NCBI RefSeq assembly: GCF_001425865.1
Contig: NZ_LMDS01000006.1
Coordinates: 124,001-188,000 of the forward strand
Reading direction: 5' to 3'
DNA length: 64,000 bases
Origin: Rhizobacter sp. Root404
Lineage (GTDB): Bacteria; Pseudomonadota; Gammaproteobacteria; Burkholderiales; Burkholderiaceae_C
Under the pieces are notes generated by a model. The model had not been told where the DNA came from, did not search any database, and worked only from the letters and a program-made list of their open reading frames with translations. The translations under genes were made by a program, and so were the position numbers. Below are positions 51,560-60,930 of the stretch, in pieces (within the stretch, counting starts at the first letter, position 1; the number at the start of each line of letters is the position of its first letter).

Positions 51560-54019
51560 TCAGGCGGTGTCGGCGATGCCGATCTCGGCGCGGGTTTGCG
51601 CGTGCAGCCGCGCGCACAGTTCGGCGGCGGTGGCCAGCGCGCCGTCAGCCAGGGCCGCGTCCACCTCGGCCGCCAGCGCGGTGATGCCGCAGTAGCCGAA
51701 CGAACCGGCCGTGCCCTTCAGCGTGTGCGCCAGGCGGCGCAGCGCCGGCCAGTCGCCGTGGTTCAGGGCGCGGTCGATCGCGGCGAGCGTGTCGGGCAGG
51801 CCGGCGACGAACTCGGCGGTCAGCGCCGCGAGGTGGCGCTCGTAGCCCGTCTCGGTGTCCTCGAACGGCGCCGCCGCCGGGTGTGCCGCGGCGACGTGCC
51901 GCTCCAGCACCGCGTAGAAGTGGCCGCGGTTCACCGGCTTGGCGAGCACGTCGTCGCAGCCGCAGTCGCGGTAGGTTTCGACATCGGCGCGCATCACGTT
52001 GGCGGTCAGCGCGACGATCGGGCCGGCGTAGCCCCGGTCGCGCAGCGCGCGGGTCGCGGTCACGCCGTCCATCAGCGGCATCTGGATGTCCATCAGCACC
52101 AGCGCATAGTCGCCGGCCAGCGCCCGCTCGACCGCGTCATGGCCGTTGTCGACCATGTCGAACGCCAGCCCGGTCTGGCGCAGGTAGGTCGCGAACAGGC
52201 GCTGGTTGTCGACGCCGTCTTCGGCCACCAGCACCCGACCGGTGAGCACGGGCACCGCGATCGGCGCGCTCAGCGCCTGCGGGCGTTGCGCCTCCTCGAA
52301 ATGGCGCGGATCGGCGAGCAGCTGCAACGCAGCTGCGTCGATGCCGAGCGGCACGCTCAGCGTGAAGCAGCTGCCCACGCCAGGCTCGCTGGACACGCTC
52401 ACTTCGCCGCCGAGCACGTCGGCGAGCTGGCGCGAGATGTAGAGCCCCAGGCCGGTGCCGCCGAACTCGCGGGTCGTCGACACGTCGGCCTGCACGAAGG
52501 GCTTGAACAGGCGCGAGATCTGCTCGGCCGTCATGCCGATGCCGCTGTCCGTCACCTCGAAGCGCAGCGTCTGTGTCGCCGCGTCGTGCCGCACGTCGAT
52601 GCGGACTTCGCCGGCCGCGCTGAACTTGATCGCGTTGCTGCAGAAGTTGAGCAGGATCTGCTTGAGCCGGACCGGGTCGGTGCGCAGCGCCGCCGGCAGC
52701 GGCAGGTGGTGCGCGACCGAGAACTTCAGCGCCTTCTCGCGCGCCCGGCCCGAGACCAGCGCCGTCACGTCGCCCAGCAGCTTCGGCAGCGCGACCTCGA
52801 TGCGCTCGACCTCGAGCTGCTGGGTCTCGATCTTCGACAGGTCGAGGATGTCGTTGATGACCTCCAGCAGGTGGCGGCCGTTGCGGATGATGGTCGTGGC
52901 CGCATCGGCCTTGTCGCCCGCCGAGCCGCTCGGGTCGAGCAGCAGCTCGGCGAAGCCGATGATCGAGGTCAGCGGCGTGCGGATCTCGTGGCTCATGTTG
53001 GCGAGGAAGCTGCTCTTCGCGCGGTTGGCGCGCTCGGCGGCGTCGCGCGCCTCGCGGAACTCGGTCACGTCGACGATGCTGCCGACGATGCCGCCCGGCG
53101 AGCCGTCGAGCTTGTTGAAGCTCACCTTGGTGACGATCGTGTCGCGCGGCGGCCGACCCGGGCGACGCAACTGCTTCTCGTAGCTGGCCCGACCGGGTTC
53201 GCGCAGCAACGCCGCGTCGCATTCCAGGTTCGTGGGCGCCTCGTCGCCGAAAACCTCGTGCGGGTGGCGGCCGATCACCGCCTCGTGGGGGAGCGCCATC
53301 AGGTCCAGCCACGCCTGGTTGACGATCGCGTAGCGGCCCTCATCATCTTTCAGGAACACCGGGATCGGGCTGATCTCGAGCAGCCGCGCGTTGAACGCCA
53401 GCTGCGCCTTGAGCTTGTCGCGCGCAGTCTGCTGGGTCTTGCGGTCGGCGATCACCGACGCCGAGATGTCGTTGCCGACGCCGCGGTAGCCGATGAGACG
53501 CTCGCCCTCGAACACCGGCTCGCCGCTGATGCGCATGTAGTAGCACGGGCCCTGCGCGGAGGTGACCTCGAACTGCAGGTTGTGGAACGGCTTGCGCGCG
53601 GCCATGCGCTGCTGCAGCCGGTCGAGCTCGGCGGGCGCGCAGCGCAGCGTGCCGTCGACCGCGCAGGCGGCGCCGAGCAGCTGTTCGGCCGCGAGACCGG
53701 TGCGCACCTCCAGGTCTTCGGACACGTAGATGAAGCGGCCCTCGACGTCCTGCTCCCAGGCCCAGTCGGACGAGAGCGAGAGCAGGCTCGCGAGGCGCGA
53801 CTGGCTGGCCTGCAGCGCCGCGTTCAGGGCCGCCATCTCGGCCGTGGCGTCGTCCTGGGACCGATCGAGCAGGCCGCGTTCGCGATCGGCATCGGCATAG
53901 GCGTGGCTGATCCGCGCCAGCAGCGACGCATACGTCGCGGCGTCGGGCAGCTGGCCGGGCGCCAGGCCCAACACCTGCAGCTGCCGCTGCAGCGCAGGGT
54001 GCAGGTCGGTGGTCGGCAT
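51560..54019 (-). CDS. Hybrid histidine kinase with PAS, receiver and HPt domains
   Basis: This 819-residue cytoplasmic kinase has no membrane segment. In order it holds a short coiled part (about 30-75), two PAS domains (about 75-190 and 210-325), HisKA with H344 (NMSHEIRTPLTSIIGFAELL), an ATPase domain (N-box NFCSNAIKF, G-boxes DSGIGM and GGTGLGL), a receiver with D644 (LVLMDIQMPLMDG), and a C-terminal HPt domain with H765 (RLAHTLKGTAGSFG). It can thus run a complete phosphorelay by itself. Its ATG overlaps the stop of the membrane kinase gene (ATGA). Its second PAS-HisKA part is very similar to that of this neighbour, which points to tandem duplication. Confidence 0.93.
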   Translation of the reverse strand: MPTTDLHPALQRQLQVLGLAPGQLPDAATYASLLARISHAYADADRERGLLDRSQDDATAEMAALNAALQASQSRLASLLSLSSDWAWEQDVEGRFIYVSEDLEVRTGLAAEQLLGAACAVDGTLRCAPAELDRLQQRMAARKPFHNLQFEVTSAQGPCYYMRISGEPVFEGERLIGYRGVGNDISASVIADRKTQQTARDKLKAQLAFNARLLEISPIPVFLKDDEGRYAIVNQAWLDLMALPHEAVIGRHPHEVFGDEAPTNLECDAALLREPGRASYEKQLRRPGRPPRDTIVTKVSFNKLDGSPGGIVGSIVDVTEFREARDAAERANRAKSSFLANMSHEIRTPLTSIIGFAELLLDPSGSAGDKADAATTIIRNGRHLLEVINDILDLSKIETQQLEVERIEVALPKLLGDVTALVSGRAREKALKFSVAHHLPLPAALRTDPVRLKQILLNFCSNAIKFSAAGEVRIDVRHDAATQTLRFEVTDSGIGMTAEQISRLFKPFVQADVSTTREFGGTGLGLYISRQLADVLGGEVSVSSEPGVGSCFTLSVPLGIDAAALQLLADPRHFEEAQRPQALSAPIAVPVLTGRVLVAEDGVDNQRLFATYLRQTGLAFDMVDNGHDAVERALAGDYALVLMDIQMPLMDGVTATRALRDRGYAGPIVALTANVMRADVETYRDCGCDDVLAKPVNRGHFYAVLERHVAAAHPAAAPFEDTETGYERHLAALTAEFVAGLPDTLAAIDRALNHGDWPALRRLAHTLKGTAGSFGYCGITALAAEVDAALADGALATAAELCARLHAQTRAEIGIADTA

Positions 54020-56562
54020 CAGCAGCAGGTCTCCGAGAACAGCGCCCGCTCGGCGAGCGCCGCGGGCGGCAGCGTCGACGGCGGCGGCAGCGTGATGTGG
54101 ATGGCCGCGCCGCCACCGGGCGCGTTGGCGGCGCTGATCCGGCCACCGTGGGCGCTCATGATCTTGCGGCAGATGGTCAGTCCGAGACCCGTGCCGCCCG
54201 AGCCGTCGCTGGTGCGCGAAGACTGCACGAACGCGTCGAAGATCGTCTCCAGCTCATCCGGCGGGATGCCGGGCCCATGGTCCCGGACGACCAGCTCGAC
54301 CGTGCCCAGTGCATCCGCGGCGCGGCAGTCGACCTCGATGCGCGAGCCCTCGGGCGCATAGCGGATCGCGTTGGCGAGCACGTTGCGGATCACCTGCTGC
54401 ATCCGGAACGCATCGACATCGGCCGGCAGTTCGGCGACCGGCCGCGGCACCTCGATGGCGAGGGCGCGCCCGGCGGCGATCGGCCGCAGTTCGCGCACCA
54501 CCGCGTCGACCAGCTCGACGACATCGCGACGCTGCAGCGCCAGCGAGCCGACGCTGCTGTCCATCTTCGAGACATCGAGCAGCCCGTTGACCAGCCGCAG
54601 CATGCGCTGGCCGCCGTCCTGGATGTCGCCGAACATCTCGTGCAGTTCGGGCTGCGCACCGGCCAGCTCGGTACCGAGTTCGGAGAAGCCGATGATGGCC
54701 TGCAGCGGCGTGCGCAGCTCATGGCTGATGTTGGCGATGAACTCCGACTTGGCGCGGTTGGCGCGCTCCGCGGCGGCCTGCGCCTCGCGGGTGTGGCGCT
54801 CGGCCTCGCGGAACTCGGTCACGTCGATGATGCTGCCGACGATGCCGGCCGGCCGGCCATCGGCCTGCGTGAAGCGCACCTTGGTGACGACGGTGTCGCG
54901 CTCCTCGCCGTCCGGGCGGGTCAGGCGGTTCTCGTAGCGCACGCGCTGCTCGGTCGTCAGCAGTGCCCGGTCGCTCTGCGCGTGGGTCTGGATGTCGGCA
55001 CCGAACAGTTCGATCGAATCGCGGCCGATCACGGCGTCGGCGCTCAGGCCCATCAGGTCCAGCCAGGCGTGGTTGACGGTCATGAAGCGGCCTTCGCGGT
55101 CCTTCACGAACAGCGGCGTCGGGCTGACCTCGAGCAGCCCGGCAGTGAACGCGAGCTGGGATTCGAGCTCGGCACGCGCGCGCTGGCGCTCGGTCACGTC
55201 GATCGCGAAGCCGGCGAAACCCTGGACCGCGCCGTCGCGGCCGTGCACCGCCGCCACGCTGACCTCCAGCGTGCGCGCGGCGCCGCGGGCATCGACGATC
55301 TGCACCGTCAGCGTGCCCGGTCCGTAGCCACCCGGTTGCGGGCCGAACAGCGCATCGACCTCCGGCTGCCCGGCCGGCACGCACAGCTCCGACAGGCGGC
55401 GCCCGATCGCGCTCGATTCGAGGCGGCCGGTGATCTGCGTCCAGCGCGCGTTGACGAAGGTGATGCGGCCCTCGGGATCGGTGCGGAAGATCATTTCCTG
55501 CACGCTCTCGACCAGCGTGCGCAGGTCGCGCTCGCTGGTCGCGACGCGGTCGCGCGTGGCCTGGAGCGCGAGCTGCACCGCCGCGTGGCTGCCAAGGCTG
55601 CGCCAGCCCAGCGCCACCATCACGCCGATCAGCAGCAACGCGATCGTGCAGGCGCCGACCAGCCAGCCGGCGATGCGCCGGAACTCGGCATCGACCCGGG
55701 CGTGGTCGCACTCGACGATCACCGCCAGCGCGCGCTTGCGCAGGGTGCGGAAAGCGGTCAGCACCAGCGCGCCGTCGAGACCGGGGCCCACATAGCTGCC
55801 GCTCTCGCGCGCGGGGAGGAAGCGCGTGAAGAACGCATGGCGCGCGGCCGAACTGCCGGGCGCGAGCTGGATGTTGCCGGTGGCCGCCAGCAGCGTGCCG
55901 TCGATGCCGAGCAGCGCGGCGGCACGGTCGCGATCGGCCAGCGTCAGCTCGTAGGCGTTCGCGAAGAAATCCGGGTTCAGCGCCGCGACCAGGTACAGCG
56001 CGTCGGCAGCCGGCGGGCCGACGCGCCGCACCAGCGGCACGAAGCTGTGCGAGGTGCCGACCGGCGGCGCGGCGGCGTCGGCCAGGTCGCGCCCCAGCAC
56101 CAGCGAGCCGAGCCGGTCGACCGCCGTCTCGCCCGGCAGCGGGAGCTTCCGCGCCGCGACGGTGGCGCCGACGTTGCGCGTGTCGGAGCTCGCGAGCACG
56201 TGCCCGGCCGCGTTCACCATCGACAGGCTGCGCAGGAACGGCATGCCGCGCTGCGCCTGGGCCAGGGCGAGGCCCGCGCCCGCCGGGTCGGCGCGCGCCG
56301 CGTCCGGCGTCATCGCTTCGGCCAGCGTCGCGAGCGTCAGGTCGACGGTGTCGAAGGTGCGGTTCGCGTGGTCCTCGATCACGCGTGCCAGCATCTCGCT
56401 GCTCTGCAGTTCGTGGTGCTGGATCTCGCGGTGCTCGTACCCGAGGAAGGCGGCGACCACGGCCAGCACCGCCCCGGCCAGCGTGGCGCCGGTCCAGGCG
56501 ATCGCGCGCCGGCTCAGCCAGCCCGGCAGTCCGGAACGTTGACGATGGGGCATGCCGACCAC
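54019..56562 (-). CDS. Membrane sensor histidine kinase with periplasmic and two PAS domains
   Basis: This 847-residue protein has an N-terminal helix (about residues 22-42), a periplasmic domain of Cache type (about 45-295, with RTFDTVDLTLATLAEA near 68), a second helix (about 299-320), two PAS domains (about 345-460 and 470-590), HisKA with H614 (NISHELRTPLQAIIGFSELG), and a complete ATPase domain (VLANAIRYAPEG, DHGPGIPPDE, GGTGLGLTI). There is no receiver. It starts 6 bases after the solute-binding protein stop, so a ligand bound by that protein may be sensed here. The ATG at 56562 or the one nine bases later may be the true start. Confidence 0.9.
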   Translation of the reverse strand: MVGMPHRQRSGLPGWLSRRAIAWTGATLAGAVLAVVAAFLGYEHREIQHHELQSSEMLARVIEDHANRTFDTVDLTLATLAEAMTPDAARADPAGAGLALAQAQRGMPFLRSLSMVNAAGHVLASSDTRNVGATVAARKLPLPGETAVDRLGSLVLGRDLADAAAPPVGTSHSFVPLVRRVGPPAADALYLVAALNPDFFANAYELTLADRDRAAALLGIDGTLLAATGNIQLAPGSSAARHAFFTRFLPARESGSYVGPGLDGALVLTAFRTLRKRALAVIVECDHARVDAEFRRIAGWLVGACTIALLLIGVMVALGWRSLGSHAAVQLALQATRDRVATSERDLRTLVESVQEMIFRTDPEGRITFVNARWTQITGRLESSAIGRRLSELCVPAGQPEVDALFGPQPGGYGPGTLTVQIVDARGAARTLEVSVAAVHGRDGAVQGFAGFAIDVTERQRARAELESQLAFTAGLLEVSPTPLFVKDREGRFMTVNHAWLDLMGLSADAVIGRDSIELFGADIQTHAQSDRALLTTEQRVRYENRLTRPDGEERDTVVTKVRFTQADGRPAGIVGSIIDVTEFREAERHTREAQAAAERANRAKSEFIANISHELRTPLQAIIGFSELGTELAGAQPELHEMFGDIQDGGQRMLRLVNGLLDVSKMDSSVGSLALQRRDVVELVDAVVRELRPIAAGRALAIEVPRPVAELPADVDAFRMQQVIRNVLANAIRYAPEGSRIEVDCRAADALGTVELVVRDHGPGIPPDELETIFDAFVQSSRTSDGSGGTGLGLTICRKIMSAHGGRISAANAPGGGAAIHITLPPPSTLPPAALAERALFSETCC

Positions 56563-56568
56563 CGCTCG

Positions 56569-57372
56569 CTACTTGCTCACCGCGATCTCGCTGAGCCCGT
56601 TGTGCTTGGCCGCAGCCTCGAGCCGGCCGTCGCGCTTGATGCGCGCGACGAAGTCGTCGACCCGGCGCAGCCAGTCGTCGTCGCCTGGCTTCACCGCGTA
56701 GGCGTACGGCAGCACGTGGTACGGCGTCGGCGGCGCGACCAGGCGCGCCCAGTCGGCGTTGTCGAGCAGGCGCCGGCTGTACGGGTAGTCGGTCATGAAG
56801 ACGTCGACCCGGCCGGCCTCGAGCTCCTGCTCGCGCGTCTGCGGCGGGCGGACCACGACCAACCTGGCCTGCTTCAGGCCGGCGGCCATCACCGGTTCCA
56901 TGAAGGTCCCGGCCTGCACCGCCACCTGCACGCCGGGCTTGTCGATGTCGGCCCAGCTGCGGATCGCGCGGTTGCTGCGTGTCGTCACGCCGTAGATGTC
57001 GCTCTGCAGGTAGGGCTGCGAGAACCTGAGCGCCTGCTGGCGCTGCGGCAGCACGCCGATCGCGAACATCGCGATGTCGCAACGGTCGGCGACCAGGTCG
57101 TCGATCAGCTTCGGGAACGAGGAGTCGACGTACACGAGCTTCACGCCCAGGTCCGCGGCGAAGGCCTGCGAGAGCTCGATGTCGATGCCGGCGAGCTGCT
57201 GCGTCCGCGGGCTGCGGAACGTGACGCCGTAGTAATCGGGCCAGATGCACACGCGCAGGCTCGCCCCGGTGGTCACGCGGTCCTGCACCGGCCCGGCGTG
57301 CGCCGACGCGGCGAGGGTCAGGGCGATGGCCGCGCCGAGCGCGACGGCGGCGAACGCAGCAGTGGTCTTCAT
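56569..57372 (-). CDS. Periplasmic solute-binding protein, family 3
   Basis: This 267-residue protein has a Sec signal peptide (MKTTAAFAAVALGAAIALTL, cleavage near AHA) and a bacterial family-3 solute-binding fold: GIDIELSQAFAADLGVKLVY near residue 60, DRCDIAMFAIGVLPQRQQAL near 94, and YAYAVKPGDDDWLRRVDDF near 220. Family-3 proteins usually bind amino acids or other small polar molecules. No transporter permease or ATPase gene is adjacent. The gene sits between an HD-GYP regulator and a sensor kinase, each overlapped or nearly touching, so it is more likely a signal receptor than a transport subunit. Its ATG overlaps the HD-GYP stop. Confidence 0.87.
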   Translation of the reverse strand: MKTTAAFAAVALGAAIALTLAASAHAGPVQDRVTTGASLRVCIWPDYYGVTFRSPRTQQLAGIDIELSQAFAADLGVKLVYVDSSFPKLIDDLVADRCDIAMFAIGVLPQRQQALRFSQPYLQSDIYGVTTRSNRAIRSWADIDKPGVQVAVQAGTFMEPVMAAGLKQARLVVVRPPQTREQELEAGRVDVFMTDYPYSRRLLDNADWARLVAPPTPYHVLPYAYAVKPGDDDWLRRVDDFVARIKRDGRLEAAAKHNGLSEIAVSK

Positions 57373-58493
57373 GCGGAAATCCAATCGAGCGTGTGGGTGG
57401 TGTGGAAGGGCGCCGGCTCGGTGGCCGGCGGTTCGGCAAAGCGCTCGCGGATGCCCTGGATCTCGGGCACGAGCGCGACGAAGTGGTCGAGCAGGCGCGG
57501 CTCGAAGTGGCTGCCCGACTGGCTGCGCATGAACGCGACCGCGTCCTCGACCGACCAGGCCGCCTTGTACGGGCGCTCGGAGGTCAGCGCATCGAACACG
57601 TCGGAGATCGCGACGATGCGCGCGGCTTCGGGGATCGCCTCGCCGGCCAGGCGGTGCGGGTAGCCGCTGCCGTCCCACTTCTCGTGGTGCGCGATCGCGA
57701 TGTCGCGCGCCATCACCATCAGCTCGCTGCCGCCGCCGGCCAGGATCGCGGCGCCCACGCTCGTGTGGGTCTGCATGACCTGCCGTTCCTCGGGGGTCAG
57801 CGGGCCGGGCTTGAGCAGGATGCGGTCGGGAATGCCGATCTTGCCGACGTCGTGCATCGGGCTCGCGTGCAGCATCAGTTCGCAGCGCAGGCGGTCCCAC
57901 CCGACCCGGCGCGCCAGCAGCGCCGACGCGTGGCTCATGCGCATCACGTGCTGGCCGGTCTCGTTGTCGCGGAACTCGGCGGCACGGCCCAGCGAGTGCA
58001 CGATGTCCAGGCGCGACCGGCTCAGCTCGCGGGTGCGCTGCTGCACCATCTGCTCGAGCACGCCGTTCTGGTTCAGCAGGGCCCGGCGGGCCAGGTGCGC
58101 GAGCAGGATGTTGTTGACGCGCGCGAGCAGTTCGCGCCGGTTGAACGGCTTGTTGAGGAAGTCGGTCGCGCCGGCGTTGAGCGCGCGCAGCAGGAAGTCG
58201 TCGCCCGACTGCGCGGTCAGGATCACGATGGGCGGCGCGAGCATGTCGCCGACGCCGCGCACCTGCGCCATCACGTCGAAGCCGTCGAGGTGCGGCATGT
58301 TGATGTCGAGCAGGATCAGGTCGGGCCGCTCCCGCAGGTAGCTGCCGAGCGCCTCGCGCGGGTCCTGCACCAGCTCGATGTCGTGGTAGCCGGCGGTGCG
58401 CAGCATCAGGCCGAGCAACTTCAGGTTCGCGGGCTCGTCGTCGATGGCGAGGATCCGCGCCGATTTGGTGTCGAAGGAGGCGTCGGCTTGCAT
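57369..58493 (-). CDS. HD-GYP response regulator (cyclic di-GMP phosphodiesterase)
   Basis: This 374-residue protein joins a receiver (about residues 12-130, D63 in LILLDINMPHLDG, lysine in FLNKPFNRREL) to an HD-GYP domain (about 160-350). The HD motif is MHDVGKIGIPD near 214 and the GYP block HHEKWDGSGYPHRLAGE near 268, with all metal ligands present. It should cleave cyclic di-GMP when phosphorylated. It starts the minus-strand signalling operon, in front of a solute-binding protein and two kinases, any of which could drive it. An FNR-like box lies 81 bases upstream. Confidence 0.93.
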   Translation of the reverse strand: MQADASFDTKSARILAIDDEPANLKLLGLMLRTAGYHDIELVQDPREALGSYLRERPDLILLDINMPHLDGFDVMAQVRGVGDMLAPPIVILTAQSGDDFLLRALNAGATDFLNKPFNRRELLARVNNILLAHLARRALLNQNGVLEQMVQQRTRELSRSRLDIVHSLGRAAEFRDNETGQHVMRMSHASALLARRVGWDRLRCELMLHASPMHDVGKIGIPDRILLKPGPLTPEERQVMQTHTSVGAAILAGGGSELMVMARDIAIAHHEKWDGSGYPHRLAGEAIPEAARIVAISDVFDALTSERPYKAAWSVEDAVAFMRSQSGSHFEPRLLDHFVALVPEIQGIRERFAEPPATEPAPFHTTHTLDWISA

Positions 58494-58573
58494 CAGGGTT
58501 CTGGCGGCTGCGGAGCGGGGGGTACGTCGCTATCGGCCCCGTCCAAAGGTTCTGAAATAGAAACACCTCAGAA

Positions 58574-58587
58574 CTGATCCAGATCAC
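58574..58587. promoter_or_regulatory. FNR/CRP-family-like box in the divergent signalling promoter
   Basis: CTGATCCAGATCAC contains TGAT-N4-ATCA, the core of the FNR/ANR consensus TTGAT-N4-ATCAA, with mismatches only at the two outer positions. It lies 81 bases before the HD-GYP gene and 104 bases before the OmpR-type gene, within one of the few A+T-rich stretches of the window. It could give oxygen or redox control of either side. Only the sequence is seen; no FNR gene is in the window. Confidence 0.5.
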
Positions 58588-58690
58588 GTTCGATAAATGA
58601 ATTACGCGTCATTTCTCACGCCACCTTCGCGCCGGCGTCGCGCCGGACTTCGGGTAATCTCGGCGCGCCAGATCGAACGGGCCTTCTGAC

Positions 58691-59377
58691 ATGCTTCCCA
58701 AGACGCTTGCACTCGTCGACGACGACGCCGAGTTCTCCGAATTCCTCGCGCAGTACCTGCAGGAGCGCGAGGTCGCGGTACGCGTGTTCCACGACAGCGA
58801 CGAGCTGTTGACCGACCGCGAGCCGTACGACTTCGACTTCTACGTGCTCGACCTGTCGCTGCCGGGCGTCGACGGCCTCGAACTGATCCGGCTGCTGCGC
58901 CGCCGCACCAGCGCCGGCATCCTCGTGGTCTCCGGCCGCCTCGCGCCCGACGTGTTCGACTCGGTGATCAACGCCGGCGCCGACATGTACCTGGCCAAGC
59001 CGGTGCGCTTCGAGCAGGTTGCGCTCGCGGTCAAGGCGGTGCACCGCCGCAGCGCGACGGCCCGCGAGCAGGTCTCGAACTGGCGCCTCGACCGGCGCGG
59101 CAGCGAGCTGGTCGCGCCCGATGGCGCCCGCATCGCGCTCAGCGAGACCGACCTGCTGGTGATGGAGTGCTTCGCCGCCGCCGCCGGCGCGACGGTCACC
59201 CGCGAGGCGCTGCGCGAGCGCCTGGGCCGTCCCGCCGCGGACGAGCCCGACAACCTGCTGCATGCCACGATCTACCGGCTGCGGCGCCGGATCGAGCGCG
59301 CCACGCCGGTGCTGGTGCCGCTGCAATCGCAATCGCGCGTCGGCTACGTGTTCCGCGCGACGCTGTCGAGCGGCTGA
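58691..59377 (+). CDS. Response regulator, OmpR family
   Basis: This 228-residue regulator has a receiver with D54 in FYVLDLSLPGVDG and lysine in YLAKPVRFEQV, then an OmpR-type winged helix (about residues 135-225) with LSETDLLVMECFAAAAGATV and the C-terminal RLRRRIERATPVLV. It should bind DNA as a dimer when phosphorylated. It is divergent from the HD-GYP operon and convergent with the membrane kinase at 59402-60844, which may be its partner. Regulation through the FNR-like box upstream is possible. Confidence 0.9.
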   Translation: MLPKTLALVDDDAEFSEFLAQYLQEREVAVRVFHDSDELLTDREPYDFDFYVLDLSLPGVDGLELIRLLRRRTSAGILVVSGRLAPDVFDSVINAGADMYLAKPVRFEQVALAVKAVHRRSATAREQVSNWRLDRRGSELVAPDGARIALSETDLLVMECFAAAAGATVTREALRERLGRPAADEPDNLLHATIYRLRRRIERATPVLVPLQSQSRVGYVFRATLSSG

Positions 59378-59401
59378 CCACACGTCGCCGCACGCCGTCG
59401 A

Positions 59402-60844
59402 TCAGTCGTCGAACGCCTGCGGCACCACCAGCTGCATCGTCAGCCCGGACGGCTCCTGCCGCACCCGGACCTCGCCGCCGTGCATCTGCAGGATGCGCTG
59501 CGTGACGTAGAGCCCGAGGCCGTGTCCGCGCGGGTTGTTCACGTGGTCGCCGCGGGCGCCGCGGGTGAACAGCCGCGCCGCCAGCTCGGGCGGAAAGCCG
59601 CCGCCCCGGTCGCTGACCTCGATCAGCAGCGCGAGGGGTTCGTCGGAATCGGCGATCTGCACCGTCACCGGCTGATCGGGCGGGCCGTAGGCCAGCGCAT
59701 TGGTCAGCAGGTTGCGCAGCGCCAGGCGCATCAGGCCGGCGTGCATCGAGGCCGTGCGGGTCGACGTCGTGCGGCTGCGCACGATGCGCTCGCGGCTGGC
59801 CGGGTCGATGTCGGCGATCGCCAGCGAGACCAGGGTGTCGATGTCGATGTCCTGGCGGGCGAGCGGCCCGTCGCCGCCGAGCAGGACCGCGTCGGTCAGC
59901 GTGTTGTCCAGCGAGGCCGTCACCTGCGCCAGCACCGTCTTGGCGCGCCGCAGCCGGGCCGTGGCGCGTTCGCGGTCGTCCGGCCCGCCGACCAGCGCCT
60001 GGGCCGCGCTCTGCAGCGCCGCGGAGGCGTTGTTCAGCGGCTGCCGCACCTCGTGCGCCAGCACCGCCAGCATCTCCTCGCGGGACGACAGCAGACGCCC
60101 GCGCACCTCGAGCAGCGCCGCCTGCTCGGCGTTGCGCAGCTCGGTCTGGGCCCGGCGTTCGAGTTCACGGGCCAGTTCGGCGGAGCGCCGCAATTCGTGG
60201 TCGCGCGATTTCTCGAGTGCGATGCCGATGTAGCCGAGATTGCCGAACAGCGCCGCGACCACCGACGACGCGAAGCTGAGCACGAAGTCGAGGCTGCCGG
60301 CGAACGGCCGCGGCTCGCTCCAGTGGCCGCCGACGAAGGTCAGACGAACCCCCAGGGCCACCGCGTAGAGCGCGAAGGTGCCGCTGACGAGTGCGGCGCT
60401 GCGGTACCCGGTGGCGCGGTGCAGTTGCCAGGCGGTCCACGCCAGCCAGGCGGCACCGGCGAGGTTGACCGCCAGCGCGATCAGGAAGCGCGCTTCGTCG
60501 GCGCCGGGCCGCAGCCAGGTGATCGAGTACAGGCCCGCCGCCAGCAGCCACGGCAGTGCCAGCGGCAGCACGGCGACCGGCAGACCGCGCTCGCGCTGCA
60601 TCGCCGCGCCGCGCAACGGGTAGGCCGCGAACATCAGCGGGCTCGCCAGCCCGAAGCCCAGCCAGTCCGGCAGCGGCTCGCGCTGCACGAGCAGGATGAA
60701 GCCGAGGCCGTAGAGCAGGCTGCCGCTGCACCACAACGCCACCGCGACGCGGTCGTGGCGCCGGTGCAGGATCGTCCACGCCGTCGCCGGCAACGCGAGG
60801 AAGAGAAGTCCGACGATCAGGAACGCCGTGGGCGGGTGCAGCAT
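59402..60844 (-). CDS. Membrane sensor histidine kinase with seven-helix N-terminus
   Basis: This 480-residue kinase has about six to seven hydrophobic segments in its first 210 residues and almost no periplasmic domain, so it senses within the membrane or from its interface. A coiled linker (about 212-250) leads to HisKA with H264 (VLAHEVRQPLNNASAAL), an N-box (LRNLLTNALAYG) and G-boxes (DRGGGFPPE, GHGLGLYV). All kinase motifs are intact. Its start ATG at 60844 gives the first helix correctly. It is convergent with the OmpR-type gene, 24 bases apart, and probably pairs with it. It is divergent from the cyclase gene. Confidence 0.88.
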   Translation of the reverse strand: MLHPPTAFLIVGLLFLALPATAWTILHRRHDRVAVALWCSGSLLYGLGFILLVQREPLPDWLGFGLASPLMFAAYPLRGAAMQRERGLPVAVLPLALPWLLAAGLYSITWLRPGADEARFLIALAVNLAGAAWLAWTAWQLHRATGYRSAALVSGTFALYAVALGVRLTFVGGHWSEPRPFAGSLDFVLSFASSVVAALFGNLGYIGIALEKSRDHELRRSAELARELERRAQTELRNAEQAALLEVRGRLLSSREEMLAVLAHEVRQPLNNASAALQSAAQALVGGPDDRERATARLRRAKTVLAQVTASLDNTLTDAVLLGGDGPLARQDIDIDTLVSLAIADIDPASRERIVRSRTTSTRTASMHAGLMRLALRNLLTNALAYGPPDQPVTVQIADSDEPLALLIEVSDRGGGFPPELAARLFTRGARGDHVNNPRGHGLGLYVTQRILQMHGGEVRVRQEPSGLTMQLVVPQAFDD

Positions 60845-60930
60845 GGGGGCCGATCATCCGCGATCGATCCCCGGGCAGCCAGCGGCGCGCACAAGCCGGT
60901 CGAGTAACAATATGAGCTTCTTGGTCAGAT

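Noticed and set aside
54097..57663. A 1188-codon plus-strand frame opposite the membrane kinase
   Set aside because: It mirrors the kinase and solute-binding genes and has no motif of its own.
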